Below are positions 18,215-29,788 of a DNA stretch of 64,000 bases, piece after piece. The stretch is from positions 1 through 64,000 of the forward strand of contig JAHBBC010000010.1 of NCBI GenBank assembly GCA_019915015.1, read 5' to 3'. Source of the DNA: Auriscalpium vulgare. Taxonomy: Eukaryota > Basidiomycota > Agaricomycetes > Russulales > Auriscalpiaceae. Numbering within the stretch: the stretch's first letter is position 1; every line of letters begins with the position of its first letter. Position numbers and translations under genes: made by a program. The notes beneath the pieces are model-generated. The model saw only the letters and a program-made list of their open reading frames with translations, made no database searches and was not told the origin of the DNA.

Positions 18215-21200
18215 ACGCCGAGGGACTACAGGAAAGGAATTTTCGACATACGTCCACCCGCGTCGGCCGGGTCACGCCGACCGCGCCCGCGAATAGTCGT
18301 ACGCGGTGCGTTGGGTCCGACTGCTGCACATTCTTCACATCACTCTATAAATGCCGGGTTTTTGTCGTCGAACGGTCCGAACCTCTCCGGGAGCGGAGGG
18401 AGGTCGTCCATAGCCGCCGGGACACCCCCAGATGATGCGACCGGAGCGAGCGCAGGTGGACGTGCATCACCAGCACCACAGGCAATACACGCCCAAGGGG
18501 CCCAACCGCCCCCCTCACCAAATCCGAGGGAAGAACCACAACAAGGTCGACCTCACACACCTGAGGCAGACCCGCCAAGAAGTGCACCGAATACACGACG
18601 CGGGCCGCGCGAGGGTAAGAAATTCAGGGCGAACGTGAAACTATCGTCCCAGAACATGAACGGGAGGACCTTCCACACCAGAGGAGGTGCCGTACAGAGC
18701 ATTTGGCCAGAAGTGGCCCGGGCGATTAAAGAACACAGAATTGGCATTCTGGCCCTCCAGGAAACGCACCTGGCGGAGAACGAGCTTAATGACCTACGTC
18801 AGCGCTATAGCAAGAAAATGATGATACTGAACTCGGTGCTCCCCGATAACCCAACCGGATCGGCTGGAGTCGGTTTCGTCCTAAACAAAGCAATGGTTAA
18901 GACCGACCAGTGCACACTAACGGAGCTCGTACCGGGCAGGGCGGCTCTACTGACCATAAACTGGAACGCAGAAGAGACACTCAACATAATTAATATATAC
19001 GCACCAAATCACGCAGCGGACCACCCAGAATTCTGGAGGCAAATCATGACACGTCTAGACGAACTAGGAGTCCACACAATAGACTATACGCTAGGCGACA
19101 TGAACATCGTGGAAGATGCTTGAGACCGGGCCCCCCAGCACGCAGACGACGAACGGGGAGTGGAAGCCCTGCAGGAATTTAGACACGAATACGGACTCCG
19201 AGATGCATGGCGAGAGGCTTTCCCCAAAACAAGAGCCTTCACCTACCGCCACAACCGAGGAATGACCAAATCGCGGCTGGACAGAATATATGTTGCGGAA
19301 CGGCACGTCACACAAGTTTATGAATGGTCCTCCAACCCGAAGGCAATACCGTCGGACCACGACCTAGTATCGGTCAGACACACAACGAACCAGGCGCCAG
19401 AAATAGGGGACGGACGGTGGACGTGGCCCCTCCACCTGATAAATGACAAAGCTCTCCTCGAGGAAGTAATCAGAACGGGCATGAGATATGCGGAGAAAAT
19501 AGACTCACCCCGACACGATCGCGAAACTGCCAACCCACAAACACTGTGGGCACAGCTAAAGATGATCATAATCACAAAAGCCAAAGCGGCAGGCAAGAAA
19601 GCGACCAGCCGCATCCAGAACAAGATAAAATCCTTACAGAAAGGTAGACGCCAAATCACCAGACAGAAAGACTTCGACACAGACGAGGACCTCCGCGTCA
19701 CTGAATCACTGATCGTGGAAGAACTAGATCACCTGCAACAAAAACAGCGCTCAGGAGCACAGAGAGCAGCACAAGCCCGATGGCATGTGAAAGGCGAACA
19801 AATCAATAAGTACTGGCCGAAAGTCAACCAAGAGTCAAAACCAAGAGACATGATGTACCGCCTAAGAAAGAACCCGCCACAAAACGTAGGAAACAACGGG
19901 AGCCAAAGAGCTGGCGGCGCCGGACAAGCCCCAGAGTACGAGACGAACTCGGCCGCAATGGCACAACTGGCAGCAAACTACCATAGGGACCTGCAAAATG
20001 CTCCTTCTGAACGTCAACAAACAGCAGAGGAAGCGAAGACAAACGAAGACTTGGTCATAGACGCTATCCCACCAGAACAGCAGATGCCGGCACCCGAAAA
20101 CTCGGCACTAAACGGCAAGGTGTCATACGGGGACGTCTTGGACGCGCTGAAAAAAGCAAAATCAGGGTCCGCGACCGGACTCGATGGATGCCCCTACGAA
20201 ATATGGAAGAAACTCCATGAAATACACTTAGAACAAGTAAAGAATGACAAACCCAGTTTCGACGTAGTAGGCACATTGACCGCCGTTTTCCAAGACATAC
20301 AGCAGAACGGCGTGGACCCGAGGTCAGACTTCTCAGAAGGGTGGATGTGCCCAATCTATAAAAAAGGGGACAGAACAGACATAGCAAATTATCGCCCAAT
20401 AACGCTGCTCAATACAGACTATAAACTACTCACGAAGGCGCTGGCAATCAACCTAGGACGCGAAGCGGGCGCCATGATTCATACAGACCAAGCGGGTTTT
20501 GTTCCGGGCCGCTCGATTTTCCACCACATCAGGCTGGCCCAAACAATGATTCACTACGCCGAGGCGATGAGCGAAAACGGCGTAATAATGGCGCTAGACC
20601 AAGAAAAAGCGTACGACAAAATCAAACACGACTACCTCTGGAAAGTACTCCGGAAATTCCGCCTCCCCGAAATGTTCATTACCACTGTGAAATCCCTGTA
20701 TGAAAATGCAAACACTAAAATAAACATAAACGGGCACTTCAGCGACAACGTGCGCATAACCCGCGGAGTAAGACAAGGAGACCCACTCTCGTGTCTCCTG
20801 TTCAACCTTGCGATCGAGCCTTTGGCCTGCATGTTCCGACAGGCGCCAAACATAAAAGGCCTCGAAATCCCAGGCCTGGTAAACAAACTGGTCATCAACC
20901 TTTTCGCGGACGACACCCTACTATACCTGTCAAAAGAAGACAAATACGAGGAGGTCACGGAAATTCTGTCACGCTGGTGCGCGGCCTCCGGAGCCAAATT
21001 CAACATCCTGAAGACGGAGATCATACCGATAGGCACTGAAGAGTACCGCAAAGAAGTAATCTCGTCCAGGAAATTAAACGAAAACGACGTACGAATCGGA
21101 GAGGAAATTAGAATAACAGAAGACGGCGAAGTCGCCAGGTACCTAGGAGCGTGGCTAGGAAACGGAGGAGACGACGCCGTCCCCTGGGGACGTGTGTTAG

Positions 21201-23542
21201 ACAAGATAAATGAACACCTCACAAGATGGAAACAAACCTTCCCATCGATCATGGCCAAGAAACATGTCGTACAAATGTTCGCCGGAGGATGCTCCCAATT
21301 CCTTGCAAAAGCGCAAGGCATGCCGAAACACGTGGAAAAGACCCTAATTGAAATGATCAAAAAGTTCATATGGTCAGAAGATACCAGAACGGCACCGATC
21401 GACCTGAAACACATGTACCGCCCAAAGGAAGAGGGAGGGATTGACCTTCTCGACATCCAGGCGAGGAACGACGCCATCGAGCTAATGTGGCTCAAAGATT
21501 ATTTGGACCTCACAGAAAACCGTCCGACGTGGGCGTACCTAACAGATGCGCTGATAAACCGAACCCTCCCCGACATCCACACGGTGGCACTACTAAACAC
21601 TTTCCTTCAACGCTGGAAACCCCCGCTAAGAGGAAGAACAGATGAAACAAGGCTGCCAAAAGAAATCAGGAACATGCTAATGGCGGCCAAAACGTACGAC
21701 GCACAATTCGCGGTCCTCAAAATGTCGAAAGAGCTAAAAAGACAACTCCCAGCATGGTACCACCTGGGCATGACCAAACCTAAGCCGATAGCCGCGAGAT
21801 CACAATGCCTGATGTACACGCACAAAGTCAAGACGGTCAGAGACTACGAGACGATAGCGGAAAGACTCGCACCAAACAAACCAGGCCGCCCACACTACCC
21901 AATGGCGAGGTGCGCGTGCGGAGCATGCAAAGAAGACGCTAGGGCGGGATGCGACAACCCGCATAAATGCGCCCAGGAAGCCCAGGAGATCCTGCGTAGA
22001 CTCGACCAGAAATCAGACCCCCGAGCGGCCTCCCCGAAGGACGGTCTGACACTAACCAAAAGACGTCGAGACCAAAACAAAATTGCGATGGCCAACAAGA
22101 AGGGAGTTGTCCTATTCAACCCCACGGTTACCGCGTCGAAGTCGCTTGCGGATTGTTTCCGGGTCTTCACAATTCCCGGAGAAGCGGCACCTATCCCCGC
22201 AAACCGACTACTAAGACCCCAGAATGGTCTAAACCACCAGGAAGACACGTTAGTGATATACACCAACGGATCGTGCATGAACAACGGGAAGCTAAACTCA
22301 CGATGCGGCAGTGGCATCTGGATCGCCGAAGACAGCCCATTGAACCTGGCAGCTAGAATAGGAGGCAACGCGAAAACAAACCAAGTCGGAGAGCTAGCAG
22401 CGGTAATACTAGCGCTGCAGCGTGTAGACAATTTCAGACCAATACACTTCAAGACAGACTCAGAGTACGTTAAAAAGGGACTCACGGAGCACCTCCAAAC
22501 ATGGGAGGATCGAGGCTGGATCCAAATCGGAAACAGAGCCCTCTTCAAGAAGGCAGCAGACCTACTGCGGCGACGCTCCGCACCCACCTGGTTTGAATGG
22601 ATAAAAGGACACAGCGGGGACCCTGGGAACGATGGGGCAGATGAATACGCGGATAGAGGAGCGCGCAAAGACATACCAGTGGAAATAGACCTGGACATTA
22701 AAAAGGAGTGGAACCTCACGGGCGCGAAGCTGGCTACACTGACACAAGCCATAGCATATCATGGCATCAGGGAACGAGCCGCCGCAGACGACAGACCAGG
22801 CCCGCAGGCACAGCTGAACCTCGCGCGGGACGCGCTGGAGGCAGTCACAGGGAGTCAGGAGACTAACGCGACACTGTGGAAAGGAATCACGCACCGAGAC
22901 ATAAGAAAACCAATAAGAACCTTCCTGTACCGGGCGTACCATAATAGCTACAAGCTCGGGGATTTCTGGATCAGGATCCAAGACCACGAGAAAGCGCGCT
23001 GCGAAGTATGCGATGACCCGTCGGAGTCCCTCTCACACATACTCTTCGAATGCGAATCGGACCCGCGGATCATAATCTGGAAATTAGCGAGAGACCTCTG
23101 GCCACATGGAGAGGAAACATGGCCTCACCTATCGCTGGGAACAATCCTAGCATGCGGAAACCTTGTAGTCAAGCGCAGATCCGGCGAAGGAGACGACGAG
23201 GAACAAGAACAAGAAAGCAAACGCGACCCGGGCGCAACGCGCCTACTGAAAATTATCATATCAGAATCGGCACACCTTATCTGGCGGCTCCGGTGCGAAA
23301 GGCAGATCGGGGGTCGCACGCACACGGCCACATCAATCACGAAGAGATGGCATCGTGCCATAAATGACAGGCTCGTCATAGATCAAATCGCAGCGCGGAA
23401 TATAATCCGAACGGAGAGTAATTACCGGAACGTGGAAGACACTTGGAAGGGAACCTTGAAGGATGAACAATTCCTCCCCTTCGAATGGGCGAAAGCCCGT
23501 GAGGTTTTAGTGGGTATTAACCCGCCAAGGACCCCTACTTAA
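18215..23542 (+). pseudogene. LINE ORF2: endonuclease, reverse transcriptase, RNase H (nonsense mutation)
   Basis: One frame with a single TGA at 19121-19123; the codon is one transition from CGA. Domains: APE-like endonuclease (SSQNMNG near 18648, LQETHL near 18754, NIYAPN near 18994, LGDMN near 19094, and SDHDL near 19352 after the stop); RT (PIYKKGDR near 20353, DQEKAYDKI near 20600, RQGDPLSCL near 20773, catalytic FADD 20903-20914); RNase H near 22250-22660, where the expected TDGS reads TNGS (Asn codon 22265-22267) while GELAA, KTDSEY and DGADEYAD remain; and a C-terminal C/H-rich motif near 23000. No ATG precedes the endonuclease motif in frame, so initiation may be non-AUG or depend on ORF1. 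Clade placement near Tad1/I is inferred from the domain order. Confidence 0.9.
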
Positions 23543-23546
23543 CGGG

Positions 23547-23551
23547 TGATC
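23547..23551. repeat. Copia target-site duplication, left
   Basis: TGATC, repeated at 29540-29544. A five-base duplication is the standard Copia integrase footprint. It lies five bases after the LINE ORF2 stop codon. Confidence 0.93.
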
Positions 23552-24035
23552 TGATGAAACACAACTTAGAGAGACGTTAGTCTATACTCAGTCTGTGATG
23601 TGAAAAGACTATATTGCAGTACCTTAGAGAGACGTTAGTCTATACTACAAGTGAGTTAGTAAAGAGAAGACTCCTAAGTATGCATAGGAATGCTCACCTC
23701 AGTCTGTGATGTGAAAAGACTGAGGTATCTGAGCGAAGAAAGGAGCCCTTTTATACTACTTGGGGCTCTGCATATCAACCAATCAGAAATTGTGTAGTAA
23801 GCATAAAGCATATGTGTAAGACATAATGTGTAAGAATCAGTCAGCTTGCACAGCATCAGTAAGTACATCAGTCATCCTAGGAGATAGGAGTTAAGACCTG
23901 AGTAAGCGTATAGCAATCCTGTACAGTAGCTATTCTAGACTATTCTACAATGTTCCATGATCAAACAAGTCCAGATCGTTCTAGATCATTCCATAGTATT
24001 TGTCATGAGACTAGCGTCATCACCAAATTCCAACA
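23552..24035 (-). repeat. Copia 3' LTR (intact element)
   Basis: 484 bp; on the minus strand it runs TGTTGGAATT to TTTCATCA. It contains the same intron-like segment (23645-23697) and TATA box as the other LTRs. Confidence 0.95.
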
Positions 24036-24044
24036 CTCCCACTT
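24036..24044 (-). promoter_or_regulatory. Copia polypurine tract
   Basis: AAGTGGGAG on the minus strand directly abuts the 3' LTR; plus-strand DNA synthesis would start here. Confidence 0.8.
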
Positions 24045-24071
24045 GATGGGCTAGTCGAATAGTGACAAGCA

Positions 24072-27000
24072 CTAGTCCTTGCGACGAGTCAAACCCATGC
24101 TCCCACTGAACCGAGTAAGTAGCTCATAAGGCAATGACTTGGTCAAAGCATCAGAGACGTTCTCAGCCGATGGGGTTGGTACAAGGCGAACAAGTCCCTT
24201 TGCCACGCACTCCCGGATGAAGTGGTATTTAACCTCTACATGCTTCATGTTCCTACCAACCATGGGATTTTCTGCCGTAAGAATAGCAGCGCGATTATCG
24301 CATCGCATGTCGATAGGAGTGGGATCCGGTAGTCCAAGCTCAGAGTACAAGTTGTAGTACCACTGCAACTGCTTTGCAGCCTCCGCCATAGAGATGTATT
24401 CCGATTGAGCTGTGGATTGGGAAGTAGTAGCTTGCTTCCGCGACATCCAGGAAATAGCTCCTCCAGCCAGTTTAACAACAAAGGCTGAAATGGAAGTCCT
24501 ATCGTCTCTATTCTCAGCATGGTCAGAGTCCGTGTATGAAAGCAGTTGAGCTTCCTCTGATAAGCCATTGTAGACAAGCTTGTAGTCAAGGGTGCCTTTG
24601 ATATACCGCAAGACATACTTCGCCATCTTCAGATGCATTTCAGTGGGATTCGCACTGTACTGTGCTAGGCGTGCAATAGCATATGCCGCGTCTGGACGAG
24701 TGCCAATGGCAAAGTACATCATACTGCCAATAAGCGACTGGTAATAACTCCGACGTGCATTGTCCACTTCTTCAGTAGACGCTATCAAAACACAGCCCGC
24801 AGGTAGAGGGGTTCGAGCAGGGTTCGCGTCCTTCATCCCAAATCTATCAAGGACTTCTTCCAGATATGTCTTCTGGTCGATTGTCAATGTCCTTTTGCGC
24901 CTATCTCTTGTGATACGTATGCCAAGGAATTCTTTCAACTCCCCTAAGTCTGACATCTCATATCGAGTCTTAAGCAAGGCTTTGATTCGAGTGATCTCTG
25001 GGAGCGAATTGCCCATGATAGCCATATCGTCGACATACAGCACCAAAATGGTAACTGTGTTCCCCTCCTGTCGCCGATAGACATAGACACCAGTATCCGA
25101 ATAGGTCCTGGTGAATCCAATTTCCTTCAAGAGAGCATCGATTTGGACGTTCCATACTCTGGACGCCTGCTTCAAGCCGTAGATAGCCTTCAGCAATCGA
25201 ACTTCCTTGTCCTCTAACCCTGGGATCAGGAAACCTTCTGGTTGCTCCATGAAGATCTCTTCATCCAGTTCGCCATGTAAGAACGCCGACTTGACGTCCA
25301 TACCATGAATTTCCCAATCTTCAAGCGCGGCCAACGCAAGAAGGAAACGTATAGTTTCAAAGCGGGCGACTGGACTGAAAGTTTCCGTGTAATCGACCCC
25401 TTCAACCTGTGTAAATCCCTTTGCTACAAGTCGTGCACGATAAACGCCATTGGACTTGAGCTTAAACACCCAACGATTTTTAATGACTTTTCTATTCTTT
25501 GGTCTGTCCACCAGTTCCCAAGTACCAAGCTTATTCAGCTGGTCCAATTCATACCGACACGCCTCCCACCATTTGGAAAAATCTCGCGATGCCATAGCCT
25601 CTGTGTAGGTTTTGGGATCGTGACCAACCATGAGATCTAACAGAGCGTGGAGATTAGGAGCTTCAAAGTCCAGCTGACGCACAAGTCCTTGTGTATCAGG
25701 CAATCGCCGTCGAAGATCCAGCTGTTCAACTTGAAGTGCAGTTAAGCCATCATACTGATCGCCGAGCCTTGCAGCTCTTTGACCAGCATTTGCACGTCGT
25801 GGACGCGCTGGTGGTGTCACTGCGTCAGCGATAGGTGGAGATTCTTCTAACGGTGGGACTCTATGCCTAAGTGCTTCATTATCAACTCTAGCATTGGTTG
25901 CGCGACGAGGTGGTGTGCGAGGTGGAGCAGGAGGTGGAGGCGTATGTGGTCGTGATGGTGGTGGTGTAGCAGGTGGTGTTTTAACCTTAGAATCGTCTTT
26001 CTCTACTTTGGGTGCTGGATCCTCATCTGGATCCGAGTCATCTCCAGCTGCGTTAACTGGAGGAGCGGGCACAGGCCTCCGTTCAGGAGTGAAGTCCTCA
26101 TCATTGATTAAATCAGAGAGACTTAGGTGTTGAGTAGGAGGATCAGGAGCGCTTGGGGGCGCTTTCTGGGTTGGTCTCGAAATGAAGGAAGTCTCATCAA
26201 ATGTTGCTTCGCCAGACAACACAATGGACCGGGTGGCAGGATTCCAGAAACGGTAACCTTTTGAACCATCCTCGTAACCCACAAACGTCATTTCTTTGGC
26301 ATTAGGTTCCAATTTATGACGATGTTCCTTCTGAATGTGCACGTAGGCTTTGCAGCCGAAAACGCGAAAGTACGCAACGTCAGGAATGTGACCAGCACTC
26401 CATACCTCCATTGGCGTCTTCCATTTCAACGTACGGGTGGGAGTGCGATTGTAGACATGAACAGCAGTCTCAACCGCGCATTGCCAGAACCCAAGAGACA
26501 AGCCTGCATGATGAAGCATAGACAGGGCTTTCTCCATGATGGTACGATTCCAGCGCTCCGCACGTCCGTTCTGTTGTGGCGTGTAAGGCATGGTTTTATG
26601 ATGCGTGATGCCCAGTTCTTTAAAGCGTTTATCCAAGATAGTATTTATATATTCCCCTCCTCGATCAGAGTGAAAGATCACTAGCTTGACACTAGTTTCT
26701 TTCTCAGCTCTGGCCAGGAATGTCTCAAATGCCAGGAGAAAATCTGACTTTCGCTTGAGGAACATAGCAACTCCTTTGTTACTGAAGTCGTCGAGGAATG
26801 TCGCAATATATGTGAATCCTTGGATAGACTGCACACGCATAGGTCCGACTAGATCCGAATGGATTTTGCCAAGAACCCTGGTGGCACGCTTATCTGAACT
26901 AGGGTAGGTCTGGCGAGTGCTCTTGCCAAGCTCACATCCATGACAGGGTTTAGTAGCCACTGTAGCATGGTCTATGACAATCCCTTTGACAACTTCAGAA

Positions 27001-28361
27001 GTAAGTCGTTTCAGGGCGCCATGTGACATATGAGCAAAGCGTCCATGAGCAATGTCAACCGAGACCGCATCTTTAACCGTCGCCTCATGAACCGCAGGTT
27101 TAGGCGTAAGCTCCAACCAATAAAACTGATCGTGCTTTTGGCCAATACCATAGGTTATGCCAGCGCGTTCTATTGTACACACTCCTGTAGAACCACGTAG
27201 AAGCACATCAAACTTCTGGTTCAACAGTGTAGTCACCGATATGTATCGATGAGCGGCTTTAGGTGCAAAAAGCACATTCTTAAGCGTGACCGCAACACGC
27301 TTCCCATCCACATCTGTCCACGCATTGACAGTGCCCGTCCCATAGAAGTGCATAGCCTGGGCAGTACTATCACCAACGGCAATATGTCCAGGTTTTTCTA
27401 GGGGCGTGTACTGGGCAAAGTCTGTACGTGTATGTGTAATATGGTGAGAGCAACCACTGTCAAGCATCCAGCGATTCTTATCAGGCGAGAGGTACCAGGC
27501 AACAGCGACTTCATTGGAGGACGAGGCCTCAACAATTAGAGCATTTACAGAGGGTTTACTACTACCTCCGCCGCCGCCACTACTGTCCCCTCCCTTCTTC
27601 TTGTCGCCAGCTTCATCAGCCTGTTTCTTGCGACAATTGGCCTCCCAGTGACCCTTCTTGTGACAGTACTTGCACTTGCCCTTCTCCACCTTCTGCTTTC
27701 CTTTGGCTTTGGCAGCCGCAGAATTAACAGTGGCAGCGATGGTGGAGTCTGCCTTTATGCTAGCCTCTTTGCCAAGGATGCGAGTAGTGATCTCAGCAGG
27801 AGTGGCAGTTTTAAGGTCACTGAAGGAATCAAGGGTAAGATCCCTAAATGCCTTGTAGGAATCTGGGAGGGCCTTGAGGAGGAAGTACGCGTGTTGGATG
27901 GGTGTAACAGTTATGCCATTCTTCTTGAGATTCTCATACTGCTGATCAAAGTCATTGATCTGAGGTCCAAGAGGTTTGGTATCGATGAGACGGGTGGAAA
28001 GGTAGAGGTCAAATTGGGTGAAGATGGTGCGAGTGCCGGGTTTGGAATAGGATGTTTTGAGAAATTTCCAGGCATCAGAAGAGTGGTCATCGTTGCCCAC
28101 TTTGTTCTTCAAGGCTGGTGCCAGGGATGCTTTAATGTATCCAAGCGCCACATCATCTTCTTCATCCCATACTGCCTCCGCCTCCACCTCAGTTGCAGTA
28201 GGATTGTCTGGATCTGCAGCTTTGGGAGATGGCTTGGAGCCACTGGTGTACCTCCAGAGCTTCTTGACTTTAAGAAAGGCCATCATATCATCTTGCCAAA
28301 GGGCATAGTTGCTGTTTCCAGCTAGGATGGTAAATCCTTTGGGAAGTAATTCTCCAGACAT
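24072..28361 (-). CDS. Copia Gag-Pol polyprotein, intact
   Basis: 1429 aa, ATG at 28361, no stop or frameshift. Domains in order: Copia-type Gag (1-220); zinc knuckle CX2CX4HX4C at residues 230-243; protease with DSG at 301-303; a zinc-binding region before integrase (about 430-480); integrase core with HSDLVGP, HSDRGGEY and PQQNGRAERWNR (about 490-640); an acidic/Pro-rich linker (about 720-870); RT with MDVKSAFLHGEL and catalytic YVDD at 1109-1112; RNase H with YTDSDHAENRDD and SAQSEY-like/KHVEVKYH motifs to the end. Gag and Pol are in one frame, so protein ratios would need processing or another control. All catalytic motifs inspected are present, consistent with a working element. Confidence 0.97.
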   Translation of the reverse strand: MSGELLPKGFTILAGNSNYALWQDDMMAFLKVKKLWRYTSGSKPSPKAADPDNPTATEVEAEAVWDEEDDVALGYIKASLAPALKNKVGNDDHSSDAWKFLKTSYSKPGTRTIFTQFDLYLSTRLIDTKPLGPQINDFDQQYENLKKNGITVTPIQHAYFLLKALPDSYKAFRDLTLDSFSDLKTATPAEITTRILGKEASIKADSTIAATVNSAAAKAKGKQKVEKGKCKYCHKKGHWEANCRKKQADEAGDKKKGGDSSGGGGGSSKPSVNALIVEASSSNEVAVAWYLSPDKNRWMLDSGCSHHITHTRTDFAQYTPLEKPGHIAVGDSTAQAMHFYGTGTVNAWTDVDGKRVAVTLKNVLFAPKAAHRYISVTTLLNQKFDVLLRGSTGVCTIERAGITYGIGQKHDQFYWLELTPKPAVHEATVKDAVSVDIAHGRFAHMSHGALKRLTSEVVKGIVIDHATVATKPCHGCELGKSTRQTYPSSDKRATRVLGKIHSDLVGPMRVQSIQGFTYIATFLDDFSNKGVAMFLKRKSDFLLAFETFLARAEKETSVKLVIFHSDRGGEYINTILDKRFKELGITHHKTMPYTPQQNGRAERWNRTIMEKALSMLHHAGLSLGFWQCAVETAVHVYNRTPTRTLKWKTPMEVWSAGHIPDVAYFRVFGCKAYVHIQKEHRHKLEPNAKEMTFVGYEDGSKGYRFWNPATRSIVLSGEATFDETSFISRPTQKAPPSAPDPPTQHLSLSDLINDEDFTPERRPVPAPPVNAAGDDSDPDEDPAPKVEKDDSKVKTPPATPPPSRPHTPPPPAPPRTPPRRATNARVDNEALRHRVPPLEESPPIADAVTPPARPRRANAGQRAARLGDQYDGLTALQVEQLDLRRRLPDTQGLVRQLDFEAPNLHALLDLMVGHDPKTYTEAMASRDFSKWWEACRYELDQLNKLGTWELVDRPKNRKVIKNRWVFKLKSNGVYRARLVAKGFTQVEGVDYTETFSPVARFETIRFLLALAALEDWEIHGMDVKSAFLHGELDEEIFMEQPEGFLIPGLEDKEVRLLKAIYGLKQASRVWNVQIDALLKEIGFTRTYSDTGVYVYRRQEGNTVTILVLYVDDMAIMGNSLPEITRIKALLKTRYEMSDLGELKEFLGIRITRDRRKRTLTIDQKTYLEEVLDRFGMKDANPARTPLPAGCVLIASTEEVDNARRSYYQSLIGSMMYFAIGTRPDAAYAIARLAQYSANPTEMHLKMAKYVLRYIKGTLDYKLVYNGLSEEAQLLSYTDSDHAENRDDRTSISAFVVKLAGGAISWMSRKQATTSQSTAQSEYISMAEAAKQLQWYYNLYSELGLPDPTPIDMRCDNRAAILTAENPMVGRNMKHVEVKYHFIRECVAKGLVRLVPTPSAENVSDALTKSLPYELLTRFSGSMGLTRRKD

Positions 28362-29036
28362 GTGAAGAGCGAATGATCTGGGTTTGAGGAGCAGTCAGAC
28401 CCAGATTCTTTAAGAAGTTCAAGACGACGTCAACCCTATGTGCTGTATCTCTAAGCCAGAACCCTAAGGTCCTGTCCTGCCCATGTCCATGTGCGCATAT
28501 ACAGTACAATTACAGTACTTGTACGCAAATTTGTGGTTAGGATGAAACGAGAATGCACCAAGGTACACCTCCGGATCCTAATTAAAGCCTAGATGGTTGG
28601 GCTCCACAAATCTAAGTACTTATAGTAGCGCACTGCAGTTGTAACAGGTGCTCCTGGGTGGATTGACTACCGCCCTCAGGATTGGGACACCAAAACTGCT
28701 TCCCACTTAAGGGACAGACAGCCAACAGTTCAGTGGACCTATGGTTCCCCCAGGCTTCCCCAGGTTCCCCTAAGCCCGTAGTGGACTCTTCTGGTTCGAC
28801 ACAGTTGTGGTCTACACCAGGGTAGGTAATTGTACAGTATGCGCACAGAGGGACAGGGCAGAAGGGCTCACGCTGACTTCTGGCATCGCCATGCCTCCGT
28901 CATCAGCGCTCGCGTAACCCCAAAGGGGCGAGAGCACAATGGCAGCTCAATGAAGAGCTCCAAGATAGGGCGCGAGTGGGAAGATGATGGTAGACTCGCC
29001 TTGATAAAAAGCAAAGTAACTTCTTGTAGCAGGTGT
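28362..29036 (-). other. Copia untranslated leader
   Basis: About 680 bp between primer-binding site and Gag start, with several short upstream ATGs and no conserved ORF. It probably holds packaging signals. Confidence 0.6.
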
Positions 29037-29055
29037 TCAGGCAGGGCCCATAACC
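29037..29055 (-). promoter_or_regulatory. Copia primer-binding site, initiator tRNA-Met half-molecule type
   Basis: On the plus strand this reads AGGCAGGGCCCATAACC, which looks like the anticodon arm of initiator tRNA-Met (anticodon CAT) and directly abuts the 5' LTR. Drosophila copia and yeast Ty5 are known to prime from an internally cut initiator tRNA in this way. Inferred from remembered tRNA features; the host tRNA is not in the window. Confidence 0.6.
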
Positions 29056-29539
29056 TGATGAAACACAACTTAGAGAGACGTTAGTCTATACTCAGTCTGT
29101 GATGTGAAAAGACTATATTGCAGTACCTTAGAGAGACGTTAGTCTATACTACAAGTGAGTTAGTAAAGAGAAGACTCCTAAGTATGCATAGGAATGCTCA
29201 CCTCAGTCTGTGATGTGAAAAGACTGAGGTATCTGAGCGAAGAAAGGAGCCCTTTTATACTACTTGGGGCTCTGCATATCAACCAATCAGAAATTGTGTA
29301 GTAAGCATAAAGCATATGTGTAAGACATAATGTGTAAGAATCAGTCAGCTTGCACAGCATCAGTAAGTACATCAGTCATCCTAGGAGATAGGAGTTAAGA
29401 CCTGAGTAAGCGTATAGCAATCCTGTACAGTAGCTATTCTAGACTATTCTACAATGTTCCATGATCAAACAAGTCCAGATCGTTCTAGATCATTCCATAG
29501 TATTTGTCATGAGACTAGCGTCATCACCAAATTCCAACA
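29056..29539 (-). repeat. Copia 5' LTR (intact element)
   Basis: 484 bp with TATAAAAG at 29252-29259 (minus strand). The intron-like segment is at 29149-29201. Transcription of the element should start near 29226. Confidence 0.95.
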
Positions 29540-29768
29540 TGATCCAGGCGGGGTACGGAAACGTACGGAGCCCCACACTGTTTCATGATGATGAAGCGCG
29601 CGTCAATGCATTTTCTCCTCGGACGGGCCCTCGGGCTTGCTTTAGCGGACTGGAAGGAACTAACAGCACAGGAGATAATATTGCTCTACCCTAGGTATAG
29701 TAATACTTCTGTACCCCCGTAGCATTAGCGACGGGTAGTTAGCACCTGAATAGTCATATCGCTTATCC
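29540..29768 (+). other. LINE 3' UTR, right part
   Basis: Starts with the second TGATC copy and continues the LINE after the Copia insertion, up to the poly-A tail. The small inverted motif TAGCGACGGGTAGTTAGC near 29725 could be the 3' hairpin recognised by the LINE RT. Confidence 0.75.
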
Positions 29769-29788
29769 AAAAAAAAAAAAAAAAAAAA
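29769..29788 (+). repeat. LINE poly-A tail
   Basis: Twenty A residues immediately before the right copy of the 21-bp target duplication. Confidence 0.95.

Larger units (their letters stand above)
23552..29539 (-). mobile_element. Intact Copia retrotransposon nested in the LINE 3' UTR
   Basis: 5988 bp on the minus strand with 484-bp LTRs (29056-29539 is 5', 23552-24035 is 3'). It has a primer-binding region next to the 5' LTR, one uninterrupted Gag-Pol ORF, polypurine tract AAGTGGGAG next to the 3' LTR, and a perfect TGATC duplication. The LTRs look identical over the parts compared, so insertion was recent and the copy may be active. It is the full-length relative of the truncated copy at 9881-13322. 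Confidence 0.97.
15053..29788 (+). mobile_element. LINE retrotransposon with RNase H (Tad1/I-like), split by a nested Copia
   Basis: Bounded by the 21-bp target duplication and a 20-nt poly-A tail (29769-29788). After removing the Copia insertion and its 5-bp duplication the LINE is about 8.7 kb: 5' UTR, ORF1 with a zinc knuckle, ORF2 with APE-type endonuclease, RT and RNase H, and a roughly 230-bp 3' UTR. The copy is dead or weakened: it has a nonsense codon in the endonuclease, a changed RNase H catalytic residue and the Copia insertion just after the ORF2 stop. Confidence 0.93.
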
